Below, one piece after another: positions 26,401 to 35,281 of a stretch of 64,000 bases of DNA. Source of the DNA: Parvibaculum sp039680535 (GTDB taxonomy: Bacteria > Pseudomonadota > Alphaproteobacteria > Parvibaculales > Parvibaculaceae); the NCBI RefSeq assembly GCF_039680535.1, contig NZ_JBDKSS010000001.1, positions 1-64,000 of the forward strand, read 5' to 3'. Numbering within the stretch: position 1 is the first letter of the stretch; each line of letters begins with the position of its first letter. The notes beneath the pieces are model-generated. The model saw only the letters and a program-made list of their open reading frames with translations, had not been told where the DNA came from and did not search any database. Both the position numbers and the translations under genes were made by a program.

Positions 26401-26551
26401 AGGTGGACCCCGGCTCGATGCCGGGGTGACGGATGTTGTTGAGGGGAGACTCTCATTACCCAGATGCGTCATGCCGGACTTGATCCGGCATCCATCTTTT
26501 CTTCAGTGCGCCGGTCACGATGGACCCCGGATCAAGTCCGGGGTGACGAGA
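26401..26551. repeat. Cluster of three related imperfect palindromes
   Basis: Three units follow the GIY-YIG gene: CCCCGGCTCGATGCCGGGG (26408-26426), TGCCGGACTTGATCCGGCA (26472-26490) and CCCCGGATCAAGTCCGGGG (26525-26543). The first and third are flanked by TGGA on the left and TGA on the right. This matches the short dispersed palindromes common between genes in alphaproteobacteria. They could fold as transcript hairpins between the two convergent genes. Confidence 0.75.
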
Positions 26552-26570
26552 GAGAAGTTAGCGCCCTGCT

Positions 26571-28466
26571 TTAATCCGCCATCGCTTCGTCGTAAGCCGC
26601 GGAGGCGTGGAGCCAGTCTTCTTCGGCCTTGGCGAGCGCCTTGAGCGTGTCGGCGCGGAGCTTGGCGATGCGGGCGGCGTCCTCGGGCTTGGCGACGAGG
26701 TCCGCGTCGTGCTTCGCCACTTCGGCCTGAAGACGTTCGACTTCCTTTTCGGCGGCCTGCGCCTTTTTCTTCAGCGGCGCGAATTGCTCGCGCTTCTGGG
26801 CGGCGATGCGGCGGGCTTCCTTCCTGTCGATCTGGGGCTTCGGAGCGGGGCGGGCTTCTGCTTCCGCCTGTTCCTCGGCCGTCAGCGGCTTTATGCGGCG
26901 CGCCGGATCGAGCAGCCACTTGCGATAATCGTCGAGGTCGCCGTCATAAGGCTTCACTGTCCCGTCGGCGACCAGCCAGAGGCGATCGGCGCAGGTCTCG
27001 ACCAGATGGCGGTCATGGCTGATGAGGATGATGGCGCCATCATATTCGTTGATCGCCATGACCAGCGCCTCGCGGCTGTCGACGTCCAGATGGTTCGTCG
27101 GTTCGTCGAGAATGATGAGGTGCGGCTTGCTGAAGGTCTGGACGGCGAAGAGCAGGCGCGCCTTCTCGCCGCCGGAGAGTTTTTCGACGCTGGTATCCGC
27201 CTTGTCGGCGCCGAAGCCATAGGAACCCGCCGTGGCGCGGACCTGCGCCTGCGTCGCCGTCGGCATCAGTTCACGGAAATGCTCATAGGGCGTTTCGCCC
27301 ATGTTGAGTTCGTCGAGCTGGTGCTGGGCGAAATAGGCGATGCGGAGCTTCTTGGAGTCGTATTTATGGCCGCCCGTGACCTGCAGACGGTCGCAGAGCA
27401 GTTTGGCGAAGGTCGACTTGCCGTTGCCGTTCGCGCCGAGAAGCGCGATGCGGTCGTCATGGTCGATGCGAAGGTCGAGATCCTTGAGCACGGGCTTGTC
27501 GGGCGAATAGCCGACCGACGCATGTTCGAGGCGAATGATGGGCGAGGCCAGCGGCTTTTCCGGCGCGGGGAAACGGAACGGCATCACGCGCTCGCTCAGA
27601 ATGTCGGCGATGGGCTCCATCTTGGCCAGCGCTTTCATGCGGCTCTGCGCCTGACGGGCCTTCGAGGCTTTCGCCTTGAAGCGCTCGACGAATTCCTCCA
27701 TGTGGCGGCGCGCGTCTTCCTGCTTCTTCTTCATCGACATCTGAAGCAGCAGCTTCTCGCGGCGCGTACGGTCGAAGCGGTCGTAATTGCCGGCGTAGTA
27801 GGTGAGCTTCTTGTGCTCGAGATGCAGGATGCCCTCCGCGACATTGTTCAGCAGGTCGCGGTCATGGCTGACGATGAGCACGGTGTAGGGGTAGGAGCGC
27901 AGATAGTCCTCGAGCCAGATCGTGCCTTCGAGGTCGAGATAGTTGGTCGGTTCGTCGAGTAGCAGCAGGTCCGGCTCTGAAAAGAGCACGGCCGCCAGCG
28001 CGACGCGCATGCGCCAGCCGCCCGAGAAATCGGAGCAGGGGCGGGCCTGTGCCGCCTCGTCGAAGCCGAGGCCCGCGAGGATCGCGGCGGCGCGGGAGGG
28101 GGCGGCATGAGCGCCCATGTCCGCGAGGCGGGTATGGATTTCGGCGATACGGTGCGGGTCGGTGGCGTGCTCGGCCTCGTCCAGCAGGGCGGCGCGCTCG
28201 GTATCGGCGGCAAGCACCGTGTCCAGCAGCGTGGTCGGCCCGGCCAGAACCTCCTGGCGGACCATGCCGACGCGCCAGTTCTTCGGGTAGCTGATGCCGC
28301 CCGTTTCGGTCTGGTATTCGCCGGTGATGATCTTGAGCAGGGTGGATTTGCCGGTGCCGTTGCGGCCGACAAAGCCCACCCGCTGCCCCGGGGGCACAGC
28401 CGCGGTGACATGATCGAGGAGGAGGCGCCCCTCCATGCGGAAAGTCAGGTCGTTTATGTGAAGCAT
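26571..28466 (-). CDS. ABC-F ATPase, YheS-like
   Basis: A 631-residue soluble protein with two ABC domains and no membrane part. Walker A motifs are GRNGTGKST and GANGNGKST, signature motifs FSGGW and LSGGE, and Walker B segments LLLLDEPTN and LIILDEPTN. The linker is the charged P-site tRNA interaction motif region, and the last 90 residues form an Ala/Glu/Lys-rich coiled coil. ABC-F proteins act on the ribosome. The N-terminal pattern (LLLDHVTAAVPPGQRVGFVG) is closest to YheS from memory, rather than EttA or Uup. Start at the ATG at 28466. Confidence 0.87.
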   Translation of the reverse strand: MLHINDLTFRMEGRLLLDHVTAAVPPGQRVGFVGRNGTGKSTLLKIITGEYQTETGGISYPKNWRVGMVRQEVLAGPTTLLDTVLAADTERAALLDEAEHATDPHRIAEIHTRLADMGAHAAPSRAAAILAGLGFDEAAQARPCSDFSGGWRMRVALAAVLFSEPDLLLLDEPTNYLDLEGTIWLEDYLRSYPYTVLIVSHDRDLLNNVAEGILHLEHKKLTYYAGNYDRFDRTRREKLLLQMSMKKKQEDARRHMEEFVERFKAKASKARQAQSRMKALAKMEPIADILSERVMPFRFPAPEKPLASPIIRLEHASVGYSPDKPVLKDLDLRIDHDDRIALLGANGNGKSTFAKLLCDRLQVTGGHKYDSKKLRIAYFAQHQLDELNMGETPYEHFRELMPTATQAQVRATAGSYGFGADKADTSVEKLSGGEKARLLFAVQTFSKPHLIILDEPTNHLDVDSREALVMAINEYDGAIILISHDRHLVETCADRLWLVADGTVKPYDGDLDDYRKWLLDPARRIKPLTAEEQAEAEARPAPKPQIDRKEARRIAAQKREQFAPLKKKAQAAEKEVERLQAEVAKHDADLVAKPEDAARIAKLRADTLKALAKAEEDWLHASAAYDEAMAD

Positions 28467-28558
28467 GGGCGGCTCTTTAGCACGGAAGGTTGCCGTAGTC
28501 ATTAAGCCCGGCTATAACCCGCGCCAAATCCCTGACCCTTATTTTAGGAACTCTGAGC

Positions 28559-28981
28559 ATGGCCCTCGAACGGACCTTCTCGATCATTAAGCCGGACGCG
28601 ACGCGCCGGAACCTCACCGGCAAGATCGTCGACCGGTTCGAAAGCGCCGGCCTCCGCGTCGTCGCCTCGAAGCGCGTCTGGCTCTCCAAGGCCCAGGCGG
28701 AAGGCTTCTATGCCGTTCACCGCGAGCGCCCCTTCTTCAACGATCTCGTGAACTTCATGATCTCGGGCCCCGTGGTCCTGCAGGTCCTCGAAGGCGAGAA
28801 CGCCATCGCCAAGAACCGCGAAATCATGGGCGCGACCAACCCGGCCAACGCCGCGGAAGGCACGATCCGCAAGGATTTTGCCGAGTCGATCGAAGCCAAT
28901 TCGGTCCACGGCTCCGACGCGCCGGAAACCGCCGCGCAGGAAATCGCCTATTTCTTCGCCGGTATCGAGATCGTCGGCTAA
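28559..28981 (+). CDS. ndk: Nucleoside diphosphate kinase
   Basis: A 140-residue enzyme that balances NTP pools through a phosphohistidine. The N-terminal ERTFSIIKPDA and the active-site NSVHGSDA, with His117, are intact. Length and end are normal. It is divergent from the ABC-F gene with 92 bases between the starts, and is followed by a strong terminator. Confidence 0.97.
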   Translation: MALERTFSIIKPDATRRNLTGKIVDRFESAGLRVVASKRVWLSKAQAEGFYAVHRERPFFNDLVNFMISGPVVLQVLEGENAIAKNREIMGATNPANAAEGTIRKDFAESIEANSVHGSDAPETAAQEIAYFFAGIEIVG

Positions 28982-29002
28982 TTCGGCCCGACGCTGGATA
29001 TT

Positions 29003-29032
29003 GAAAGCCCCGCCGGCAACGGCGGGGCTTTC
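29003..29032 (+). terminator. Rho-independent-type terminator after ndk
   Basis: A stem of AAAGCCCCGCCG with its perfect complement CGGCGGGGCTTT and a four-base loop, 21 bases past the ndk stop, with a T-rich tail shortly after. Confidence 0.8.
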
Positions 29033-29088
29033 TGCGTTTTGGCAGGGCGTATAAGGTTTGCGCATGCCCAGGTGGCAAAGGGGGGAGA

Positions 29089-29865
29089 ATGAGACCGTCC
29101 GGGCTCGTGGACCGCATTCGCTGGTATTATGAAGGCTCGTCGGACGAGGCGCAGCGGTTTCGCTATGTCCTGCTCGGCGTCGACGTTGCAACGATCCTGT
29201 TCATCGTCGTGTCCTCGTTCCTGCCGCGAACGATTTTCGTCGAGATCGCCGATGAAATTATCGGCCTTTTCGTTCTTGCCGATTTTGCGGCGCGGCTCCT
29301 CATCAGCCGCGAGCGCCTCGCCACTCTTCTGCGCCCGACCAGTATCGCCGATATCGTGGTGATCCTCTCTTTTCTGGCGCCGGTCGTGGGCGAGGGGCTG
29401 GGGTTTCTGCGCGTGGTGCGCACCCTGCGGCTGCTGCGCGCCTACCGGACGATTGCGCGGCTGAGGCGGGATTTCCCGTTCTTCCGCCGTCACGAAGACG
29501 TCATCATCGCCGCCATCCACCTCTTCGTCTTCATCTTCGTGATGACGGGTCTCGTCTACGAGACGCAGCACTATTCAAATCCGACCATCGGCAATTATGC
29601 CGATGCGCTTTATTTCACGGTGACGACGCTCACCACGACGGGCTTTGGCGACATTACGCTGCCGGGAACCACCGGCAGGCTGCTTTCCGTCACCATCATG
29701 ATCTTCGGCGTGACACTTTTCCTACGTCTGGCGCAGGTGCTGTTTCGCCCGAACAAGATTCATTACGAGTGCTCGAAATGCGGCCTGATGCGCCATGAGC
29801 CGGACGCCATCCACTGCAAGCATTGCGGCGCGCTCCTCCATATTCACAGGGAAGGCGAAGGCTGA
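29089..29865 (+). CDS. Voltage-gated-type K+ channel with C-terminal zinc ribbon
   Basis: A 258-residue six-helix ion channel. Helices S1-S4 span about 25-128, with S4 carrying arginines every third residue (Arg108, 111, 114, 117, 120). The pore loop has the filter TTTGFGD (182-188), a variant of TVGYG, then S6. The cytoplasmic end holds CSKCG and CKHCG (Cys228, 231, 243, 246), an intact treble-clef or rubredoxin-like zinc ribbon, which is unusual for Kv-type channels. The filter suggests K+ selectivity but Phe for Tyr may change it. Ligand or redox gating through the ribbon is conjecture. Confidence 0.8.
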   Translation: MRPSGLVDRIRWYYEGSSDEAQRFRYVLLGVDVATILFIVVSSFLPRTIFVEIADEIIGLFVLADFAARLLISRERLATLLRPTSIADIVVILSFLAPVVGEGLGFLRVVRTLRLLRAYRTIARLRRDFPFFRRHEDVIIAAIHLFVFIFVMTGLVYETQHYSNPTIGNYADALYFTVTTLTTTGFGDITLPGTTGRLLSVTIMIFGVTLFLRLAQVLFRPNKIHYECSKCGLMRHEPDAIHCKHCGALLHIHREGEG

Positions 29866-29874
29866 GCGATCCGC

Positions 29875-30522
29875 TCAGGCGACCGGCGGCACGAAGAGGG
29901 GGGCTTGCGCTTCGCCGCGCGGCCCGTCGATTTCCACGCGCTCGTTGACGACGCGGGCGCGGCCCGAGGCAACGAGCTTGAGCGCCAGCGGGTAAAGCTT
30001 GTGCTCGGCTTCGAGCACGCGGTCGGCAAGGACTTCCGGCGTATCGCCTTCGAGCACGGGCACGGCGACCTGCGCGACGATGGGCCCCTCATCCATGGCG
30101 GCGCGGACGAAATGCACCGTGCAGCCGGTGATGCGGCAGCCGGTTTCGATCACACGCTCATGGACGCGGAGCCCCTTGAAGGCGGGAAGGAGCGAGGGGT
30201 GGATGTTCAACTGCCGGTCGCGCCAGCTTTCCACGAAGCCATCGGACAGGATGCGCATGAAACCGGCGCTGCAAATGAGCTCGACGCCCGCGCGGCGGAG
30301 CGCCGCGTCGAGTTCGGCGTCGAAAGCTTCGCGGGTCGGATAGTCCTTGTGGTTCACCACTTCGGTCGGAATGCCGGCGGCGCGGGCGACGTCGAGGCCC
30401 GGCGCGTCGGGCCTGTTCGAAATGACGATAACGATCTCGGCGGGAAAGCCGGGCTCCTTCGTCGCCGCAATCAGCGAGCGGAGGTTCGAGCCGCGGCCGG
30501 AGATGAGGACGCCGACCTTCAT
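29875..30522 (-). CDS. purN: Phosphoribosylglycinamide formyltransferase
   Basis: A 215-residue enzyme adding a formyl group from 10-formyl-THF to GAR, step three of purine synthesis. GRGSNLRSLI near the N-terminus is the phosphate loop, SAGFMRILS and HPSLLPAFKG carry the catalytic Asn-His-Asp environment, and AAMDEGPIVAQ is the folate-site segment. Its ATG overlaps the purM stop by four bases. Confidence 0.96.
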   Translation of the reverse strand: MKVGVLISGRGSNLRSLIAATKEPGFPAEIVIVISNRPDAPGLDVARAAGIPTEVVNHKDYPTREAFDAELDAALRRAGVELICSAGFMRILSDGFVESWRDRQLNIHPSLLPAFKGLRVHERVIETGCRITGCTVHFVRAAMDEGPIVAQVAVPVLEGDTPEVLADRVLEAEHKLYPLALKLVASGRARVVNERVEIDGPRGEAQAPLFVPPVA

Positions 30523-31616
30523 GCGAGGCTGCCGAGCGCGCCCTTGATCTCGACGCGGGGTTCGTCGCCATGGCGCGCGCGCAGATGGCCGATGCGATAG
30601 ACCGTTTCACCGGCTTCGGCGAAGATGCGCGCGGCTTCAACCGCATGTTCCGCGTCCACGACGACGACCATGCCGATGCCGCAATTGAAGGTGCGGCCCA
30701 TCTCGGCTTCCTCGATGCCGCCGAGCTTCATGATCCAGCGGAAGACCTCGGGCATGCGCCAGGAGGCGCCGTCGATTTCCGCGACGATGCCGTCAGGCAG
30801 GACGCGGGGAATGTTTTCGACGAAGCCGCCGCCGGTGATGTGCGCCAGCGCCTTCACGGCGCCGGTTTCGCGGATGGCGCGGAGCACGCTTCGGACATAG
30901 ATGCGCGTCGGCGCGAGCAGGGCCTCGCCGATGGTGACGCTGCCGTCTTCCACATGGGGGAAGGGCGCGTCATAGCTCAGTCCATGATCCGCGATGATGC
31001 GGCGGACGAGCGAATAGCCGTTGGAATGGAAGCCCGTGGAGCCGAGGCCGATGAGCACATCGCCCGCGCCGACATCGCGGCGCGGCAGGATCTGGTCGCG
31101 CTCGACGGCGCCGACCGAGAAGCCCGCGAGGTCGTAATCGCCCGCCGCATACATGCCCGGCATTTCGGCCGTTTCGCCGCCGATGAGCGCGCAATTGGCC
31201 TGACGGCAACCTTCGGCGATGCCGGAGACGACGGCGGTCGCTTCCTCGACGTTGAGCTTGCCCGTGGCGAAATAGTCGAGGAAGAAGAGCGGCTCCGCAC
31301 CCTGCACGACGAGATCGTTCACCGACATGGCGACGAGATCGATGCCCACCGTGTCGTGGATACCGGCTTCGATGGCAACCTTGAGCTTCGTGCCCACGCC
31401 GTCATTTGCGGCAACGAGGACGGGGTCCTTCATGCCGGTGGCCTTGAGGTCGAAAAGCCCGCCGAAACCGCCAAGCTCGGCGTCAGCGCCGGGGCGGCGC
31501 GTGGACTTCGCCAAGGGCGCGATGGCGCGGACCAGGGCGTTGCCCGCGTCGATGTCTACGCCCGCCTGCGCATAGGTGTAGCTGTTCGGGCGGTCCTTGT
31601 CGGAGCTTTGAGACAT
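30519..31616 (-). CDS. purM: Phosphoribosylformylglycinamidine cyclo-ligase
   Basis: AIR synthetase of 365 residues, closing the imidazole ring with ATP. Features are TYAQAGVDIDAGN at the start, AANDGVGTKLKVA, the Gly-rich LIGGETAEMPGMY, and AHITGGGFVENIPR. The ATG at 31616 directly precedes the family N-terminus. purM-purN are on the minus strand in one operon, divergent from the DUF2066-perM-hdaA group. The gap of about 200 bases must hold both promoters. Confidence 0.96.
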   Translation of the reverse strand: MSQSSDKDRPNSYTYAQAGVDIDAGNALVRAIAPLAKSTRRPGADAELGGFGGLFDLKATGMKDPVLVAANDGVGTKLKVAIEAGIHDTVGIDLVAMSVNDLVVQGAEPLFFLDYFATGKLNVEEATAVVSGIAEGCRQANCALIGGETAEMPGMYAAGDYDLAGFSVGAVERDQILPRRDVGAGDVLIGLGSTGFHSNGYSLVRRIIADHGLSYDAPFPHVEDGSVTIGEALLAPTRIYVRSVLRAIRETGAVKALAHITGGGFVENIPRVLPDGIVAEIDGASWRMPEVFRWIMKLGGIEEAEMGRTFNCGIGMVVVVDAEHAVEAARIFAEAGETVYRIGHLRARHGDEPRVEIKGALGSLA

Positions 31617-31818
31617 TGCGAGCGGGTCCGTTCGGGGGGAATCTATGGGGCACAAAACACCCGAAAACGCCCCTATAAGCAAGGGATCAGGCAACAAAAA
31701 GGCCAACGGCGAAAAAGCGCCTATCTCCGCTTCGCTCGCGCCATGCGATACTATAGTCTGCGACGCGACCGGGCGGCGATTTGCGCAATAAAACTGTTTT
31801 GAATCAAGGGGCTAGGCT

Positions 31819-32907
31819 ATGAGGACGGCTTTCGGGCTGGCGATGGCGGCGACCATTGCGATGGCGCTTTTCGCGGGGGGGCCCGCCGGGGCCGCCGATC
31901 TTTACACTGTGAAGGGCGTTCATGTGGATCAAACGGCCAAAAGCTCGGCCGAAGCCCGCACCATCGCGCAAGGCGCCGCCCAGAGCCTCGCACTGAGCGA
32001 ATTGCTGAAGCGTTTGACGCTGCCCGAGGACTGGCCGTCGTTGCCGCAGGTGGACGCGCGGACGGCATCCGACGCCGTGCGCGGCTTCGCCGTGGCGAGC
32101 GAGAAGACCAGTTCCACCCGCTATATCGCCGACCTCAATGTGAGCTTCCAGCCGGAAACCGTGCGTCGCATGCTGCAGGCGCGGAACATTCCCTTCGGCG
32201 AGACGCAGGCGAAGCCCGCCGTGCTGCTGGCGGTTCTCGACAAGGCGGGCACGCGCATTCTCTGGGAAGACCAGAACCCCTGGCGCGACGCATGGGCAGC
32301 CGCTGACATCGCCGATGCCATGACGCCGCTCGTGATGCCGATGGGCGACGTGCAGGAATTCACCATGGTGACCGGCGCACAGGCCATCGCGGGCGACAAG
32401 ACGGCGCTCGCCGCGCTTGCCACGCGTTATGGCGCAGATGCCGTGGTGGTCGCTCATGGCGTGACCGACGCCACGGGATCGAAGCTCGATGTGACGGTCA
32501 CGCGCTACGATCCCGCGGGTTCTGGAACGCCGCTCCACCAGACGTTTCAGGGGGTGGCCGGTGCGCAGACCGACGATGCCTTCATGACACTCGCCAAGGG
32601 GGCCGCTTCGCAGATGCTGCTGGCGCTCGGCGAACCGTGGAAGCGCGAGGTTGTGGTGCGCGCCGGCGAGCAGGCGCAGCTTACGGCCTCGGTCTATTAT
32701 TCGACGCTCGATCAGTGGGAAGCGATCCGCAAGGCGCTGGGCAATGCGCCGCTGGTGGACAGCATGCAGATCAACGGCATCGCCGCCAGTGGCGCCGAGG
32801 TGGACATCAGGTATCACGGCACGCCGGACAAGCTGGCGCTATCGCTGGCGCAGGCGAACATCGCCCTCACGCAGGAAGCCGATGGATGGTCGCTCCGTCT
32901 GAAATAG
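31819..32907 (+). CDS. DUF2066 exported protein
   Basis: A 362-residue protein with a cleavable signal peptide (about residues 1-25, ending AGAA). The N-terminal DLYTVKGVHVDQTAKSSAEA is the start of the DUF2066 domain, which occurs in many alpha- and gammaproteobacteria. Function is not known. Its constant neighbours here, perM and hdaA downstream and purM divergent, are the usual alphaproteobacterial context. No catalytic motif is visible. Confidence 0.78.
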   Translation: MRTAFGLAMAATIAMALFAGGPAGAADLYTVKGVHVDQTAKSSAEARTIAQGAAQSLALSELLKRLTLPEDWPSLPQVDARTASDAVRGFAVASEKTSSTRYIADLNVSFQPETVRRMLQARNIPFGETQAKPAVLLAVLDKAGTRILWEDQNPWRDAWAAADIADAMTPLVMPMGDVQEFTMVTGAQAIAGDKTALAALATRYGADAVVVAHGVTDATGSKLDVTVTRYDPAGSGTPLHQTFQGVAGAQTDDAFMTLAKGAASQMLLALGEPWKREVVVRAGEQAQLTASVYYSTLDQWEAIRKALGNAPLVDSMQINGIAASGAEVDIRYHGTPDKLALSLAQANIALTQEADGWSLRLK

Positions 32908-32935
32908 ATGCGGCTGAAGTAGAGAGGTTCGTCCG

Positions 32936-34057
32936 ATGAACTTGCAGCGCCAGACGGCCATCTGGGTTGGCGGCATCGTCGTTTTTGCGCTGATGCTGTG
33001 GCTGCTGAAGGGCATTCTGCTGCCCTTCGTGGCGGGCCTCGCAATCTCCTATTTCCTCGATCCCTTTGCTGACAGGCTGGAGGCAAAGGGCCTGTCGCGC
33101 ATGGCGGCGACGATCGTCATCTCGATCATCTTCACATTCATTGTCGTCGCGGTGGCGATCCTCTTCCTGCCGCTTCTCTATCAGCAGACGGTCGCCTTCA
33201 TTGATGTGCTGCCGAATATCGTGAGCGGTGCGCGCAGCGCGCTCAACGAGATCAGCCATGGCAAGCTCGCCCATCTGCTCGGCAACAATTCCGATGTGCA
33301 GAAGGCGGTGCGCGAAGTGGCGAGCGGCGGGCTTTCATGGGCGCTGAGCCTGCTGCCCTCTATCGGCTCGCAGGGGGTGGCGCTCGTCCAGTTCATCTCG
33401 CTCGTCGTGGTAACGCCGGTCGTCACCTTCTACATGCTGCTCGACTGGGACCGCATGGTGGCCCGCGTCGATGCGCTTTTACCGCGCGAACATGCCGAAA
33501 CCATTCGCGGCCTTGCGCGGGAAATGGATGAGGTGCTCGCGGGGTTCCTGCGCGGGCAGGGGCTGGTGTGCGTTTTCCTCGGCACGTTCTACGCGCTGGG
33601 CCTGTCGGCGGCGGGCCTCACCTTCGGCCTCGTCGTCGGCATCATGACGGGCATTCTGAGCTTCATTCCCTATCTCGGCACCATCACGGGCTTCGTCGTG
33701 TCGGTGTCGCTCGCCTTCTTCCAGTTCTGGCCGGATTACATGTCGATCGGCCTTGTCGTCGGAATCTTTGTTCTCGGACAATTCATCGAAGGCAACTTCC
33801 TTCAGCCGAGAGTGGTGGGCCGGAAAGTGCGGCTTCATCCACTCTGGGTGATGTTCGCGCTGTTCGCGTTCGGCTCGCTGTTCGGCTTTGTCGGCGCGCT
33901 CCTTGCGCTGCCGGTCGCGGCGGCCATCGGCGTGCTGGCGCGTTTCAGCGTCGCGCAATACGAGCAGAGCAAACTCTATTGGGGCAACGCGCCGCATCCG
34001 GTCGCCGCGCAGCCTGTGGTTGCCGATGCGGCGGGCAATGCGCCCACCGAGGACTAG
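32936..34057 (+). CDS. AI-2E family transporter (PerM-like)
   Basis: A 373-residue inner-membrane protein with seven to eight hydrophobic segments. An early helix pair (10-85), a soluble helical stretch with NEISHGKLAHLLG, then membrane segments with LVVTPVVTFYMLLDWDRM and FIEGNFLQPRVVG, a hallmark of the family. Some members export signalling molecules or exchange ions; the substrate here is unknown. The stop and the hdaA ATG are adjacent, without a gap. Confidence 0.85.
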   Translation: MNLQRQTAIWVGGIVVFALMLWLLKGILLPFVAGLAISYFLDPFADRLEAKGLSRMAATIVISIIFTFIVVAVAILFLPLLYQQTVAFIDVLPNIVSGARSALNEISHGKLAHLLGNNSDVQKAVREVASGGLSWALSLLPSIGSQGVALVQFISLVVVTPVVTFYMLLDWDRMVARVDALLPREHAETIRGLAREMDEVLAGFLRGQGLVCVFLGTFYALGLSAAGLTFGLVVGIMTGILSFIPYLGTITGFVVSVSLAFFQFWPDYMSIGLVVGIFVLGQFIEGNFLQPRVVGRKVRLHPLWVMFALFAFGSLFGFVGALLALPVAAAIGVLARFSVAQYEQSKLYWGNAPHPVAAQPVVADAAGNAPTED

Positions 34058-34732
34058 ATGACGCGTCAGCTCGCCTTTGAACTTGGCCATCGCACGGCTC
34101 TGGGCCGGGAGGATTTCCTCGTCGCGCCGTCGAACGAGGCGGCGGTGGCGCTGGTCGATGCGTGGCCGGACTGGCCCTCGCATGGCATCGCGCTGTCCGG
34201 CCCCTCGGGCAGCGGCAAGACGCATCTCGCCGAAGTCTGGCGGGCGGCGAGCGGCGCGGCGCGGATCGACGCAGGCGACCTTGCGACGGCCGATCTGCCG
34301 GGCCTCATCGCCTCGCGGGCGGTCATCGTCGAGGATGTCGGGGCGCTTTCGGATGCGGGTGAGCGGGCGCTGTTTCACCTGCTCAACCTCGCCAAGGAAG
34401 ATAAGGCCTTTTTGCTGCTCACCGGGCGGGAGGCACCGGCGCGGATGCCCACGCGGCTCCCCGATCTCGCGTCGCGGCTCAGGGCGCTGCCGCATGCCGA
34501 ACTTGGCGCGCCCGACGACGCGCTGCTCGCCGGCGTGCTGGTGAAGCTCTTTGACGACCGGCAGTTGCGTGTCGGCGAACCTGTCATCACCTATCTCGCG
34601 GCCCGCATCGAACGCTCCATCGCGGTGGCGCGTGATGTGGTCGAGGCGCTGGACCGCGCGTCCCTCTCCGGCAAGCGGCCGATTTCGGTGCCGCTGGCTG
34701 CCGAAGTTCTGCGCGACAAGGGGCTTGCCTGA
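34058..34732 (+). CDS. hdaA: HdaA, DnaA-related replication regulator
   Basis: A 224-residue AAA+ protein resembling domain III of DnaA without the DNA-binding domain IV. In alphaproteobacteria HdaA acts with the sliding clamp to inactivate DnaA-ATP after initiation. The N-terminus TRQLAFELGHR contains a QLAFEL clamp-binding motif. GPSGSGKT (48-55) is the Walker A motif, and VIVEDVG the Walker B segment. It normally precedes ppk; here the SIR2 island comes between. Confidence 0.88.
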   Translation: MTRQLAFELGHRTALGREDFLVAPSNEAAVALVDAWPDWPSHGIALSGPSGSGKTHLAEVWRAASGAARIDAGDLATADLPGLIASRAVIVEDVGALSDAGERALFHLLNLAKEDKAFLLLTGREAPARMPTRLPDLASRLRALPHAELGAPDDALLAGVLVKLFDDRQLRVGEPVITYLAARIERSIAVARDVVEALDRASLSGKRPISVPLAAEVLRDKGLA

Positions 34733-34750
34733 CGCGCCGGTCGGGCAGTT

Positions 34751-34766
34751 CATGACACAGTCTCAT
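34751..34766 (+). repeat. Left copy of a 16-bp outer repeat of the island
   Basis: CATGACACAGTCTCAT, 19 bases after the hdaA stop, matches CATGGCACAGTCACAT at 39686-39701 at 14 of 16 positions, same orientation. It may be the attachment core that bounds the whole insertion. The match is short and could be chance. Confidence 0.35.
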
Positions 34767-34776
34767 ACTGTCGAAC

Positions 34777-34810
34777 TTCCCCGAAGTTCCCGCATGTTCC
34801 CTGCCGTTCC
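34777..34810 (+). repeat. Array of four TTCC motifs at exact 10-bp spacing
   Basis: TTCC occurs at 34777, 34787, 34797 and 34807, with CCGAAG, CGCATG and CTGCCG between. The 10-bp period puts all on one face of the helix. An inverted counterpart is at 39549-39584. Such phased repeats near integrase genes look like arm-type recombinase sites. Confidence 0.6.
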
Positions 34811-34890
34811 TGGAAAGTCAGCGTTTTTGAGCATTTTTCTTCTTTGGAAGGCATGCAGTGGCGCAGTTCCGCCGGATTGTTGAGACATGC

Positions 34891-34914
34891 AAACCGCCAG
34901 CAGTACCGCCAGCA
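34891..34914 (+). repeat. Left 24-bp direct repeat of the island
   Basis: The 24 bases contain two ACCGCCAGCA units 12 apart and match the copy at 39583-39606 at 22 of 24 positions, same orientation. It lies just before the integrase remnant, the place expected for an attachment site. Confidence 0.6.
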
Positions 34915-34926
34915 CGGGGCGAAAAA

Positions 34927-35218
34927 ATGCTCACAGATTCGATGATCAAGGTAGAAATCCGAAAGGCTAAAAAATCTGGACGGGATGGTTGAACTGAAGG
35001 GCGGCCGCGAGTGTGGTGCTGGGTGCCTATCATCCCAAGCTCGGCTATTTGCTATTCCGGAGGCATCTAAATGGGATGCCATCTACTTCTGCGCAGGGCG
35101 CACGCGAATGACCAAGATTAGGTCGCTCCCGGTGAAGGGACCGGCAGAGGCGAGGAAGTGCTTCCGAGAAGAATTTGTTCCTGTGTTCTCTTCTGGTGGA
35201 TGGTTGACCATCTGCTGA
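34927..35218 (+). pseudogene. Tyrosine integrase remnant, N-terminal part, frameshifted
   Basis: The frame from ATG 34927 encodes MLTDSMIKVEIRKAKKSG and meets a stop at 34990-34992. A second frame continues from about 34985 with VELKGGRECGAG and later RTRMTKIRSLP and EARKCFREEFVP, ending at 35216-35218. From memory, this order (MLTD start, ELKDGRE-GAGRL, MTKIGSYP, ADARKKFREEYAP) is the N-terminal arm-binding part of P4/phage-type tyrosine integrases. The catalytic domain is missing; the sequence runs into the opposite-strand SIR2 gene end at 35282. The remnant is therefore frameshifted and truncated and cannot recombine DNA. Confidence 0.6.
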
Positions 35219-35281
35219 CCGGCCTCCCAAGCTTAGGAGCACCGACGCGGGCCACTGCGGGAATCTACAAACAATCGGATC

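Noticed and set aside
34733..34926. tRNA gene as island target
   Set aside because: No cloverleaf-like or T-loop sequence was seen at either island end.
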